From: Takakia lepidozioides
Taxonomy: Eukaryota; Streptophyta; Takakiopsida; Takakiales; Takakiaceae
Length of the DNA: 60,000 nt
Direction of reading: 5' to 3'
NCBI GenBank assembly: GCA_030704615.1
Contig: CM060731.1
Coordinates: 2,544,001 to 2,604,000 of the forward strand
The notes below the pieces were generated by a model. That model saw only the letters and a list, made by a program, of their open reading frames with translations, was not told where the DNA came from and did no database searches. A program made the position numbers and the translations under genes. Shown piece by piece: positions 22,579-33,379 of this stretch (within the stretch, counting starts at the first letter, position 1; every line of letters starts with the position of its first letter).

Positions 22579-23060
22579 TTAGGAAGAATACCAAATCATG
22601 GTACTCACAGGAGTCAAGACTTTGCAGGATGGACGAACTTCTTCACATCGTACATTAAGAAAAGCCACACCTGGTGATTGCGGTTGGGAGCTTACCGAAG
22701 TGAGGTGCGCGACACGAGCACTCATAAAATACTCGAGGTTTTTGTGATCGATATAGACAGTGACCTGATGTTTAGCTCCCTCTAATAGATGACGCCACTC
22801 CTCAAAAGCATCGATAATCGCTAGAAGTTCTTTGTCATGGATTTCATAATTGATCTCCGCAGCGGAAAATTTGCGAGAATGAAAACCAACAGGGTGAAGT
22901 CGGCCATGTGTACCGTATTGAGAGAGTACCGCACCAAGTGCAAAGTCCGATGCATCTGCTTCCAAAAGGAATGGCTTAGATGGGTCTGCATATTCCAGTA
23001 TTGGAGCCGTTGTAAATTCCAAATGCTTGGTCAGCCTTCTCGTCCTCATTGTCGAAGATT
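22579..23060 (-). pseudogene. Ty3/gypsy RNase H fragment
   Basis: FTTAPILEYADPSKPFLLEA, DASDFALGAVLSQYG, HPVGFHSRKFSAAEINYEIH, DKELLAIIDAFEEWRHLLEG and YIDHKNLEYFMS form the connection and RNase H domains of a chromovirus-like Pol. It is joined directly to a gag fragment on its 5' side (23061-23456) without protease or RT, so about 2 kb of the element is deleted at the join near 23050. The 3' side loses similarity after about 22700. Confidence 0.8.
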
Positions 23061-23456
23061 TTGCATCTTTGTCTCTGCAACTCTCTCTTCATCATTCTCT
23101 CCAAACGTTGCAGTGAAGTCGGACATGAAAGCTTCAAAATTATATAGTAAATGCGAATTTTTCTCTAATAGCGGTGCAAACCAAGATAGGGCAGTGCCTG
23201 ATAAAAGGGTGCCCACGAATTCCACTTGAATACCTTCATCGGGGTAGCGTTGTGGATGTAGTCGTAGGAACAATCGTACTTGTTGAACAAAACCGCGAAA
23301 TCTTGATCTCGTCCTATCAAATTTCTCGGGCATGCTGACCTTTGGTTCCCTTGTAATCTGTTGAAGATTTGGAGGAACCGTTGTAGTAGGATTTGTTGTA
23401 GTAGGGACTCGTAAGGTTGAAGATCCATTGTTCGACTCCTTCAACTCGGAAATTTG
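23061..23456 (-). pseudogene. Ty3/gypsy Gag fragment
   Basis: The frame includes MPEKFDRTRSRFRGFVQQVR, RYPDEGIQVEFVGTLLSGTA and LSWFAPLLEK, a Tf/chromovirus-type capsid region. It lies immediately downstream (minus strand) of the LTR end at 23457 and ends at the deletion junction with RNase H. No zinc knuckle remains. It is probably from a different family than the adjoining LTR, whose own internal sequence differs at 34268. Confidence 0.65.
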
Positions 23457-24442
23457 TGTCACGCGGCTTTTGCTCACCCATCCCTTCGTTATCCGAGGCG
23501 GAAACTCCAAGATAGAAGAGTTGGAAATCTCTAAGCACTCAGCCCGCTCCGAACAATCAGTCATGACCTACAGCTAGTGTATCATGGGGGTGTTTCCTAT
23601 TTGTTTTCCTTCCCGCATTCATGCTAGCTAGTTACCTTACTGTTGGTAATTAAGTATCAGTTTGCTTCAGCAATCTATCGGATTCCATCATCTCATCCAT
23701 TCATTCCACAGCTTCACTCAGATCTCTCTACACAGTATGAGTATGAAGTGTGTATCAGATTAATATCTATCAAGTATCAGGCTGAAGCCATGGAGTCTCT
23801 AATCTGCTCTACATTACAATTCTACTGCTTGCATTCATTAAGCATCAACAGATCGTCCTCCTCCTACTCCGTGCTCTCCCTCTTTCTGCTCAGAGATACG
23901 CTCTCTCCTTCATTTCCCCTCCAGTGATGTCCAAAGTCCCCCCAAGAAGTGCTCCCCCACTCCTTCCAGCAGTGTTTCCCCCCAGAAGTGATCCTCTTCC
24001 CGTCCTCGCTCTTGGCTTTATCTTCCTACCCGTTGTTCTAACCGTTTCCCTCACTAACCGTCATCCGTGTACTAACATGTTCCATTCGCAGATGTTGTTC
24101 CCCCCAGCCGTTCCCTGTCCTGCTATCCGTTCCCTATGGTCGTGACAGCTGTGTCAAGCTGTGACGGGCTGTGACGGCTATGTCTGGCTGTGTCTGGCTG
24201 TATCGGCTGTGTCGGACTGTGACGGGCTGTGTCAGACTGTGACGAGCTGTGTTGGCTGTGACGGGCTGTGTCGGACTGTGACGAGCTGTGTTGGCTGTGA
24301 CGGGCTGTGTCGGGCTGTGTAACCCCCCTCCAAAGTGCGCTGCTGTCACCCCTAAGGCTCCTGTTGGTCTCAGTCTGTGCAAAAATTAAGGGTACCTCAC
24401 AGATCCCGTAAAAGTGTCTAAGTCCCAAGCAGCCTTCTAACA
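23457..24442 (-). repeat. LTR of the 33-60 kb Ty3 family, 3' copy on minus strand
   Basis: Reverse complemented it starts TGTTAGA and ends CGTGACA. It shares its first 100 bp, an internal CACAGCC-rich block (24140-24320 on plus) and its last 100 bp with the LTR at 33380-34267. A purine-rich tract precedes it (24443-24475), so it is the 3' LTR of the minus-strand element at 24.4-30.9 kb. The conserved final segment happens to be open and translates as MTDCSERAE..., which is LTR sequence and not a gene. Confidence 0.8.
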
Positions 24443-24475
24443 TTTACCCCTCCCCCTCTCAAAAAGCCGTGTCCT
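24443..24475 (-). promoter_or_regulatory. Polypurine tract of the minus-strand Ty3 element
   Basis: On the minus strand GAGAGGGGGAGGGGTAAA ends against the LTR start TGTTAGA. This is the position and composition of a plus-strand priming site. Confidence 0.7.
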
Positions 24476-24484
24476 CACGGTTTA

Positions 24485-27400
24485 CTATTTGGGATTAGCA
24501 AACCTTTGTGAGTGAGCACCCTTCTGACGTTGAGAGTCTCGTGAAGGACTCTGTGTTCGAGCCCGAGGTCTGTCACTGGTTGACGGAGATGATTGAACAC
24601 TACCTGGATATGTGAGGCCCTCTGGAGGTTGATATCGAGGTAATCTTTCAGGCATAGGAGACCCCCGTCGCTTCTTCTCTGCCATCTGAATTGCATAGTC
24701 TTCTCCCATGTCAAAAGAGTCCGCTGAAGAAACAGTTGTATCAGAATCCTCATCGCCTCTCAGGTGTTTTAACTGCTGAACTTTTTGTGGAATCCTCTGG
24801 GGCATACAATGTTGTCCTACCATGTCTGGAAGTTTAAACTGCAAAACTTGTTGTAAACGCTGAATGGCAAAATTGGTGAAGACCTTAAGCTCCTTGTCTG
24901 TCCAGGTGAGTGGGGTACCAATGACTTGGGAATTGTGCAAGTATTTCCATGCCTCATGTCCCTTAAAGAAAATATCGTCAGGGCCGAATTTCTGTGTTGA
25001 CAAATTGTTCCAGGCCACTTGAAACCATGAACGAATTTGAGAATCCTTTTGCATCATAACTTTTGCCTCATATAGGTACATATGAGGTGGCACTGAAGGT
25101 AAGACCCAGTGATCCCCATTGGAATAACTCAGAAAGCGCGATTGCATCTTGTGCTGCTCAATGTGATAACGTACCAGAAAACAAGCAGCGTAGTATAACC
25201 CGCAGCCCATGACAATACTTGCTACCTCTTTGGTCTTGGTATAAATAAATCCATGTACAACTTGGAAGGCAATTAATTCCTTCAACATGGTACCTGCCTC
25301 ATGCCAGTACTGTGCAAAGTGATGATCCTCAATTGGTCGATTGTTCGGAAGAACTTTAGTCCTAGTTGCCACTGGCAGCCAAATGCGCATGATTTGATAG
25401 TAATGTGCCAATGACTACGGAGGACTAAATTATTTCCAAGCCAAATCCAACACAATGGGAATTTGGTTGAAGGGCATAATCATAGCCCTATTGTACTCCC
25501 TTGCAGCTGGAGTTTTAGGTGGGTTAAAAGCAGCATTCCCCCATACCTCAGGCTGTGGTGGCTGTGGTGTGGCTGTAGTAACAACATGATCAGCTACTGG
25601 CACAGTGACTTGTTGTGGTGTTGGTGGCACTGGCTCTTGTACCATTGGCATCTCCTGCACCTCCTGTGAAGAAGACTGAAAAGCCAAAGTTCTGGCTTGT
25701 AAATAAGAAGCCATTAGCTGTTCCTCAGGTATACAGACTCTCTTGTCGATATTTGAAGTGAGGTCCTCCACTTGAGTCTGCAGGCCGTCTACATCCTCCT
25801 GTAACTCCGCTATCCTACTATAGACATTGTCTATAGTAGTTGTGGCAATGTTCTGCACTTGCAGCCTGAGCTCATTCATCTCGCTTTGGGTGAGCTTTCG
25901 TGGTGCTTTGCCCTCCACTGGCCCTTGTGCTAACCAGACCTGCATAAGGTGGTTATCCACCAAGTTGCTTGTGGTACCTCTGAGAGTGTGCTCCTCTCTG
26001 AGTTTGTACACATCTAACTGCTGTTGTAAAGCCTCCATGCGCTTCGCATGAGGTTCAACCAAATTCGCATAGGCAGCAAGCAGATTATTGGCTTCCTTCC
26101 AAGCCTTGTTAGTGACCGAGATTTCATTTCTATTGGCCATGACCATTTGTTGCAACTCCAGGATGTGCCTCTCTTGGTCAGCTTCAACCTGCATGTATTG
26201 CTTGAAAGTATCCTCATTGCGACAGATTGTATTCTTCATATCAACAATGAGTTTCACTTGCTCAACATTCTCTTCTTCTGCCTTTGTACATCTTTCCGCT
26301 TGACTGTTTATTTCTTTTGTAGATTGGTCAAGCATAGTTGTGAGTGTAGCACATTGTATGGCCATCCTGTCATGCACTGTCTGCAACTCCATATGTAGTG
26401 CATTCACTTATTGCAACTTGCTTTCATGCTTCACCTGCATTTGGTATAGCTGTTGCTTATGTGCTTCGTGCAAGTGGTCTTGCGCGAGGCCTGCCTCAAT
26501 CAATTGTTCCTTGGCCAATTGCAAAGCCGCTTCTGTACTCTCCAAGTCTTGCTGCATCTTGAGAGTGACCTCTTCATCGACCTTGTTTGCACACTCTGTG
26601 GCAAGTCGAGCCTCAAACTCTTTCCTGAGTTCCTCCCTCAAAGCTGCCAATTGAGTAGTGGGAACATGGGATTTGACATAAGTACCCAACAAATTAAGTG
26701 TCCTGCTTATGGAACTCATAAGCATAGCCTGTTGAGGGTCATCTTGGTGAGCTTGCTGCTGTTCTCCCTGATCCTCAACAGTGTGATGCCTTACTAACCA
26801 CTCAGGCCATTGCCCCACCAGATTTTCTTCCTGAACCACTTCATCCGTCACCGGTGCTGCAGTGTCTTGACATTCTACCTGTGGTACCTCCGTCACAGGT
26901 GTGTGTATTATATGCACCGCAGGGTTTCCCTTGGACAACCGTTGCACCTCCGGAATCACTGTGTCCTTGACCATACCAGAATATTCATAGAGAAGGTCCC
27001 CCTTCTCAATTTCTGCCACCACCTGTTCTGTAGTGGGAATATCTAACCCTTCTTTTTCTAAATCAATTATTTCTGGTTGAACTGCATGGACAACTTGTGG
27101 TAACTTTGTGATAAGCCGATCATCTGGTTGTGATGGCTGTGATACTGAAGTAACTTCCTCTTCCCTCTCTGAAGGTCCTGCTTCCAGTAATAGCAGTTCT
27201 CTGTGCTGTTGTGCCCCTTCCTGCACAAAAACTTGGGAAACATTATCATGCGGATTCCGTGAAGCCAGTGGATCCGCCACTACAGTCTTTCCCTGCCTCT
27301 GTCTCTTATTCTCGGGTTGCCCTGCCAGTCCACCCTCACTGTGTGAAGAGCCTTGCTCTTCCATTGCAGTGGTTTCTGGCTCAAACACTCCCATCTCCTT

Positions 27401-29190
27401 TCTTTCTCGAGCATCAAGTATGCCAGAATCCAGAATTATTTGAGCAATGATTGGGCCAGACACTATGATAGGAGACTTTGCGGCAGTCCCCTGTAATCTT
27501 TTCATCTCCTCTACTAGTGCGTTGTACATTATGTCCGTCCATTCTACCTCTTCTCCTCTCAGGGCTTTGAGTATTTCTTCTGTGAAGGATATGCTCAAAT
27601 ACTGTTGGTTCTGTTTCATGGCAAACAGAACGTTCAATACCTGGCCTACCTCCCTTAGCCCTGGGTACACGGCCTTGGTACAAGCATAACCCTGAGTTTT
27701 AAAGAAACTCCCTTCTTGGAATAAGTCCCCTATTTGCAGTCTTGCCCTGTGCTCCTCCACATGCACCTGACCTACTGGTAATCGAAACAATTGCTGTAGG
27801 TATAGGGGAGTAATTACTAATTCAACTCCCTTCACCGTTGTTGCTCCTGTCCTTGGCTCAAAGTTCTGCAAGAATTGTAACATGTACTGTCTATGGTGCA
27901 ATGTCCAATTTTTGCTTTGCAATCCTTCCAATCGCAGCTCTTTCAGTAACTTTACCGCCTGTGGAGTAGCAATCGTTTGTTTCTGTAGGATTGTGGTGCT
28001 CTTCACCCTGATTTCTTCCATTCCTTTGGCTCTCTTCATTCTAGACCCAAAGAAATGTTTTGGCTGTAACAATTGAAGAAATGCCTGCAGGGCACAAAGC
28101 ATAAACGTATGGTTGCCACAAAAAGCTATGGGTAATTTCTTGTAAGCCTGCGGGGCTTGCAAGCATCGATCAAGAGAAAAGATCCGCTCTGTTGTTTCGT
28201 CCCTATGCCACTGCGTAAGTAATATTGCGAGCGTATAGTCTGTTAGTTCCTCCATAGCTTCAAAGCCATAGCATTGATGGTTTGTCCCGTCGAGACGCCC
28301 GTTACTTAGAATGACGCCGACTCTTGCGCTTAAATTCCCTCCAATTTCTTGATTCCTTTTCTGGCTTTTGATTGGCTGTAACCGCTGTGACTGGATTTTA
28401 GATTTAATTTTCTTTAGTGGACTTTCCCTGCTGGACTGTCCACTAGGATAACACATGTGACAAGAATTTCGCTTTTCTGTACTTGCCGTTTGTTCTGTTG
28501 CCCCTTTTCCGTATTCATTAATGGGCCCGCCATTCATTCGAATTGACGTGCTAATTAGGTATTTTGACGGCCATTCTGGTCCTCTTTCTTGATGACATCT
28601 GTTCTTGCACTTCCTTCTCAGTCGTGTGTTGTGCCTTGACTTCCACGTGTCCCTTTCTAAACTGGCTTCCGTCCTTTCTTCTGCCGGCCATTTCCCTGAA
28701 GTTATCCTGCGTCCACCTGTCACTGATTCTATGGATTGTGTAACCCTAGTAGGCTGTGTTAAGCTGTGACAGGCTGTGTCATACTGTGGTACGCCGTGAT
28801 AGGCTGTGATACACTGTGGTAAGTTGTGATAGGCTGTGACACGTTGTGGTAGGTTGTGATATGTTGTGTCGCGCCTTGATGGGCTGTGATAGGCTGTGTC
28901 ACGTCGTGATGGGCTGTGATAGGCTGTGTTGCGCCTTGATGGGCTGTGATAGGCTGTATTGCGCCTTGATGGGCTGTGATAGGCTGTATCACGTCGTGAT
29001 GGGCTGTGATAGGCTGTGTTGCGCCTTGATGGGCTGTGATAGGCTGTGTCGCGCTTGTTCTGCCCGCCCTGGTCATATATGCTCGGCCTAGCGACAAGTG
29101 CTCCATACTCCGTTGGTAACACAGGCGCAGCCTGTGACTGCTTTTGCGTTTCAACATGCAAATCATGCTGCAATGGTTTGTCATGGATAC
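24485..29190 (-). pseudogene. Giant post-integrase reading frame of the Ty3 element (coiled-coil accessory region)
   Basis: One reading frame continues from the integrase C-terminus (VNANKLKGY) to the stop at 24485, broken only by TAA (26410-26408), TAA (25432-25430) and TAG (25417-25415). In order it holds a 10-residue tandem repeat of the type TAYHSPSRRN (DNA 29052-28757), a basic segment, then an all-alpha-looking domain with LPIAFCGNHTFMLCALQAFL and GREVGQVLNVLFAMKQN-like helices. An acidic Gln-rich linker and a long coiled coil follow (about 26750-25800). The C-terminal part has YYAACFLVRYHIEQHK and ends in a Ser/Arg/Pro tail. I recognise no known domain. Plant Ty3 elements of several clades carry additional ORFs, but roughly 1,600 codons in frame after integrase is unusual. 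Confidence 0.6.
28757..29052 (-). repeat. CACAGCC decamer array inside the accessory frame
   Basis: On the minus strand the unit CACAGCC(T/C)ATCA and its 30-bp multiple repeat about ten times, producing the 10-residue protein repeat. The same decamer style, CACAGCC plus three to eight variable bases, fills the U3 part of the LTRs at 24140-24320, 33505-33635 and 59385-59520. Confidence 0.8.
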
Positions 29191-30430
29191 CACTGTACCC
29201 CTTCAACTTATTGGCATTTACTCTTCCCAGCATTTCTTTGTTAATGGTTTGTAACATGGCGGTGTTGTTATCATACATCTTTTGTATGACATAAGGTCCT
29301 TTCCATGGTGATTTAAGCTTAGAAGATTTAATCTTTCCCTTCTTCTGCAACCATAGAACCAAATCTCCCATCTTAAAAGTTTTTAACTTGCCTTCATCAA
29401 ACTGTTCCTTCCTCTTCATCTGAATTCTGGTCATATTATCAGCTCATCAGCACGTACTTCTTCCACATGGTATAATTCATGTTTCCTGACCTTAATGGAA
29501 TCTTGCAATTCCATTCTCTTTCCCATTCCGTTCTCATGGTAGGTAACAGGAATTCCACTGGAAGTAAAGCTTCCATACCATAAACTAATTGGAATGGTGT
29601 ATACTTAGTGGGTGACTTTATATGAAGTCATGTATGACCACAAAGCTGTCAGCAGCTTTGTATCCCAATCCGTTCTGTTTGCATTGACTATCTTAGTCAA
29701 GATAGTACATAGTATTTTGTTGGTAGCCTCTGCCTGCCCATTACCCTATGGGTAATATGTTGTACTCTTCCTATGCACAATCATGAACTCTTTAGTCAAT
29801 AATTCAATGGTCTCATTAATGAAGTGACTTCCCTGATCACTGATAAATTCCAAGGGACAGCCAAATCGTGTAAGTATGTTCTCATACAGGAACCTTGCTG
29901 TGGACTTGGCTGTGTTGTCCCTCAAAGCTTTAGCTTCCACCCACTTCGTAGTATAATCAGTGGCTGTAATTATGTACATGTTCTGTGTATTCTTGGCTGG
30001 TGGGTTAATTGGTCCAACAAAGTCTAGTCCCCATTTCTGAAATGGTTTCGTAGGCATTGTAGGATGCAAAGCCATCTTCCCAGATCTCTGCAATAAAGGT
30101 CCTAGCCTCTGACATTCATCACAACTTTGACAATACTTGTGTACATCTTTGAACAAAGTAGGCCACCAGTAACCTGCAGTAGTATTTCCTGCTGGTAGTC
30201 TCTTCTCCAAAATGACCTCCTGCCACTCCTTTATGAACTTCCTCCAAAACTTTATTAACTTCATGGTGGTATAAGCATCGCTTCAGCACTCCATCTGGTC
30301 CTAGCTTATACATTCTGCTTCCTACCATAGTGTAAGTAGAGCCTTCATAGCAATTCTCTTTCTCTGCTCCTTTCCATAACTTGGTGGGCACTGACCATGA
30401 GCAAGGTAGTATCTGATTGGCACCTGCCAA
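29191..30430 (-). pseudogene. Ty3/gypsy integrase
   Basis: From 30430 down: the H2C2 zinc-binding segment (HHEVNKVLEEVHKG, CQSCDECQRLG), then the catalytic core GLDFVGPINPP, YIITATDYTTKWVEA, FGCPLEFISDQGSHFINET. Asp in D-Y-T-T and D-Q-G-S is present. After the TYYP motif a TAG (about 29755) interrupts GNGQAEATNKILCTILTKIV. The C-terminal beta domain (GDLVLW, KLKSPWKGPYVIQKMYDNNT, VNANKLKGY) follows from 29434. A frame change near 30264 and several stops show decay. It belongs to the minus-strand copy of the 34-39 kb element. Confidence 0.85.
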
Positions 30431-30559
30431 TCTAACCAGTCATCTGCACTTCCCTGCACCTCCACTGCAAATAGACTTGCATCTGGTAATTGATCATCCT
30501 CTCCCTCCCGTGGCTGGTTCTCCTGTTGATAACCGTGACAAGTGATCCGCCACAAAGAT

Positions 30560-30905
30560 GCAGCCTCCCAGGCTTGTAAACAACCTCGAACTCAAACAAA
30601 ACTCATGCAGATTATCACCGTCTTGCTATTCTTCTTTCCGCTTATCAGAGGTTGTGTTTTACCAGGTATAATCAGAGCCTGGTGATCCACATAGAACATA
30701 AACTTCTTGCCCAACAGGTAATGCCCTGAATTTCTCTTCACTGCATAGATCATTGCCAATGCTTCTCTTTTTCCGTTGTGCTATATTTCTTTCGGCATTG
30801 TTCATCAATCGGCTAGCATAGTACACAGGTGAATCTATCCTTCCTATAACATTTTGGGCTAACTGCTCCTAGTGCTTCTCCAGAAGCATCACAGTGAACA
30901 TGAAA
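30560..30905 (-). pseudogene. Ty3/gypsy RNase H remnant, 5' end of the minus-strand copy
   Basis: Short segments in different frames match the RNase H at 39180-39470: HCDASGEALGAV near 30895-30860, YSTTEKE near 30780, and HYLLGKKFMFYVDHQAL near 30720-30670. Several small indels separate them. Similarity begins sharply at about 30905, so everything upstream (LTR, gag, protease, RT) is missing from this copy. Confidence 0.75.
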
Positions 30906-31439
30906 TATTTCCAGTTCAAGAATACATGGAGGAGAATTACTGGAAGTGTGCAAATGTTCAGATGCCTATCGATAGCTCTCACCCTGATTGGATTTGGCTA
31001 GCGAGATATGCAAATCCCCTAGGGATTACTGACCCTTGTGTGTTTTTAGGTATGTTTCCCTCTCTTTGTTTTCAACTTCTTCTTTTTATGTCAACAGATG
31101 CGTCTTAGAGTAGTAGGTTAAGAGGTTAGAGAGGGTCAGTAAGCACGGGAGGTCTCCCGTCCCTGCTGCACACCATGAATCTGAAAAGTCTACTGATTTG
31201 TCTCATGGATTGGTTTGTGTGTCCCAGTCAAGGCCAAGCGTCGGATGAAGTCAACATCCGACAAGAAAAATGATGGCCATACCAAACCAACAGGCCAGGA
31301 GGGTCTCTGGAGGTATATGAGTATTTCTGAGGAGGAGATCTGTTGGCGAGGACAACGCCCTCAAATAGATGCACGACAACGGAATGTCCATGTGGGGAGA
31401 TCTGGGATGAGAGTAGAATCCGCTACCCATTCTTACTAG
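30906..31439 (+). other. Exon-like segments of unknown gene
   Basis: A frame after TTTCCAG at 30913 reads QEYMEENYWKCANVQMPIDS and then PDWIWLARYANPLGITDPCV, ending at a possible GTATG donor near 31050. A second segment after CCCAG (31229) reads VKAKRRMKSTSDKKNDGHTK and runs to TAG at 31437. Splice-like borders and lack of repeats suggest real exons, but I recognise no family and the splice phases are not proven. Confidence 0.3.
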
Positions 31440-31950
31440 TCGGATGACAATCTTCCACCAGTTGGGATATTGTAGATAATGTACATTGACAATGACGCTA
31501 TTCTCTAAGCGCAAATTATGAATACAAATGGTTCATTACTTTTTATTCATTTCATGTCAGAGCGATGGACATCATGGCTGTGCTTTGTGTTCTCTGTGTA
31601 CTCTTTGTTCGGTTTTGGAATTCATTACTCATGTCGTTATGAGAGGTATCATCACGGGAGATCTCCCCTACCTGACTATGTGCATGTTTTGGTTTCGTCA
31701 TCACACCCGTCAGACTCTTGTAGACTAGAAAGCGTGAGTAAGGATGGGAGACCTCCCGTCCTCTGTGCCTTTCTATGTGTGCTTGTTCCTGTCAGACCCC
31801 TCATTCTCCGGTGGCTTTGGGGGGTTGTTGTAACTTGTGCATGTTTCCCTATCAATTTAATTTGACTACTGCTGATGTGTATCGCTTGGGAGGGGAGACC
31901 TCCCGTCCATCCTGGTTCGCATGTTTTTTGTGCGTGGAGCTATGACTTGT
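31440..31950. other. Noncoding stretch with GGGAG(A/G)(C/T)CTCCC boxes
   Basis: No gene is seen. The 12-bp inverted box GGGAGATCTCCC or GGGAGACCTCCC occurs at 31655-31666, 31746-31757 and 31893-31904. A GGGAGGTCTCCC version lies upstream at 31147-31158 and another at 59203-59214. The boxes lie in otherwise T-rich DNA. Confidence 0.6.
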
Positions 31951-32014
31951 TGATTTGGAGAACTTCAAATCAACCTCGTGTTAACACGAGGTTGATTTCA
32001 AGTTCTCCAAATCA
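31951..32014. repeat. 64-bp nearly perfect palindrome
   Basis: TGATTTGGAGAACTTCAAAT continues to the centre GTTAAC (31980-31985) and is mirrored with a single mismatched pair. There is no loop. A decayed third half-copy follows at 32008-32055. Such loop-free palindromes are usually unstable, so this may be young. Confidence 0.9.
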
Positions 32015-32169
32015 ACCTTATATTAACACGATGTTGTTTTCTTAGAACTAAAATCAAGATGTGGATTCACAAGAGGACATACACTGAGAGACACTGGACT
32101 TGAACACTCATTCCATAACAAGTTGTAGTCAAGGAAAACACATATTTCTTTATGTCAAGTGCATGCTGT

Positions 32170-33336
32170 CTATGGGCTTGTATCCCGCTGTAGAAGTGTG
32201 TTGACTTCGTTGAAACTCATAGTGGCTTGGTGAATGAAGAAGTCGCGCTTCGGATCACAAACCATCCTTCTCAAGAAGACAAAATAAAGATGTTTGCACG
32301 GTATGAACTTCCCTCTCTTTCCCAAACTACTTGAAAGCATACCAACAAAATCAGGACAGGTGCAATTGGGAAAATTGGAAACAGTGATGTCGTATGTCCT
32401 GTCCTGCAGGGCAGATGCGGATGAGATCATGGTGAAGACCCAATCGTACCCTAGATCAGGCACTTCCATTGTTCCCACAACACGAGCGTGAAGCATTCTC
32501 GCGGACTCGTTTTTGCCGTAGTGTTCTGCGGTTGGAGGGAATCGTCGAACGAGCTTCCCATTATGTCTGGTTGGCCACAAGTGAGCGTCACCTGGAGGTA
32601 CCCGCGTACCGCTTGAACTTGAAGCACCTCCACGTGCAATGGAATGTCTGGCTAGGGAGAAACCCGCCTCTTCCAGCATTGCGATCTCTTGGTGAGTGAG
32701 ACATGTGCCCATCTTCACAGGCCACACGGTTGGTGGAGTAGGCTTCCTCACCACGGAGGGCCTCACTGTCCCACGCACACATCTCCTGCAATTGTCAGCG
32801 CAGAACCAGAACTTGTGGTTCTTTGCCTCTCCTTGTCCGTAAGGGAGAAACAAACCACTGAATGTAGGAGCTGCAGTGCGTTCTTTGCCTCTGGATATTA
32901 AAGATGTACATTTTTCATGATTGGTGGCCCTAATCGCCGCGCATTTCACACGCGATCCAGCACTTGTGCGTTCTATATGCCAAACCTCATCCAAGCACAT
33001 GGACTCCATTACATGCGGCACCATGTTCTGGTCTTCAACCATTGCAGCGACAGTGCTTGATGCAGGGGTCCGGTCTAGGGCTGAATGGCCCTCACCTGTG
33101 GATGTTCCGCAATTCCATCTTTGATCCAAGGGAACACGTGGAATGGAGAAGTTGACCCTGTCCGCCCTATGGGAATCTGCATCCGATCCGGGTGGGGTGT
33201 CCAATTTTTGTTTGCAAGACCCGAATCTCTCTTCGCCTTCCGGATGGGGAACTCTACCCATGAGAGGGGTGCCATCTGCACATATGCTCACTGCCCGCGC
33301 TATTTTGCTGGGATCCCCCGATCTTTTGGCTCCCAC
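32170..33336 (-). CDS. SWIM zinc-finger protein, MULE-associated type
   Basis: The 388-residue frame ends with a SWIM zinc finger: CTCPDF (CxC) then CKH about 20 residues later, followed by LYFVFLRRM. SWIM fingers occur at the C-terminus of MULE transposases. Upstream lies another Cys/His-rich stretch (CTSLISRGKERTAAPTF, WFCADNCRRCVRG), possibly a second zinc-binding site, and a Pro/Thr region. There is no DDE core in the frame, and the frame opens only 44 bp from the LTR start at 33380, so the N-terminal half was probably lost to that insertion. The frame has no stops over 388 codons. Confidence 0.6.
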   Translation of the reverse strand: MGAKRSGDPSKIARAVSICADGTPLMGRVPHPEGEERFGSCKQKLDTPPGSDADSHRADRVNFSIPRVPLDQRWNCGTSTGEGHSALDRTPASSTVAAMVEDQNMVPHVMESMCLDEVWHIERTSAGSRVKCAAIRATNHEKCTSLISRGKERTAAPTFSGLFLPYGQGEAKNHKFWFCADNCRRCVRGTVRPSVVRKPTPPTVWPVKMGTCLTHQEIAMLEEAGFSLARHSIARGGASSSSGTRVPPGDAHLWPTRHNGKLVRRFPPTAEHYGKNESARMLHARVVGTMEVPDLGYDWVFTMISSASALQDRTYDITVSNFPNCTCPDFVGMLSSSLGKRGKFIPCKHLYFVFLRRMVCDPKRDFFIHQATMSFNEVNTLLQRDTSP

Positions 33337-33379
33337 AACATCAACTCGCTCCTGCCTGGGCCTTTGCCACCAAGGCCAC

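Noticed and set aside
23457-23564. Frame beginning MTDCSERAECLEI, also present at 34160
   Set aside because: It is the conserved end of the LTR that happens to be open; reading continues into different internal sequences in the two loci.
26453-27443. Several plus-strand frames (60-114 codons)
   Set aside because: Antisense shadows of the accessory region; composition mirrors its coiled coil.
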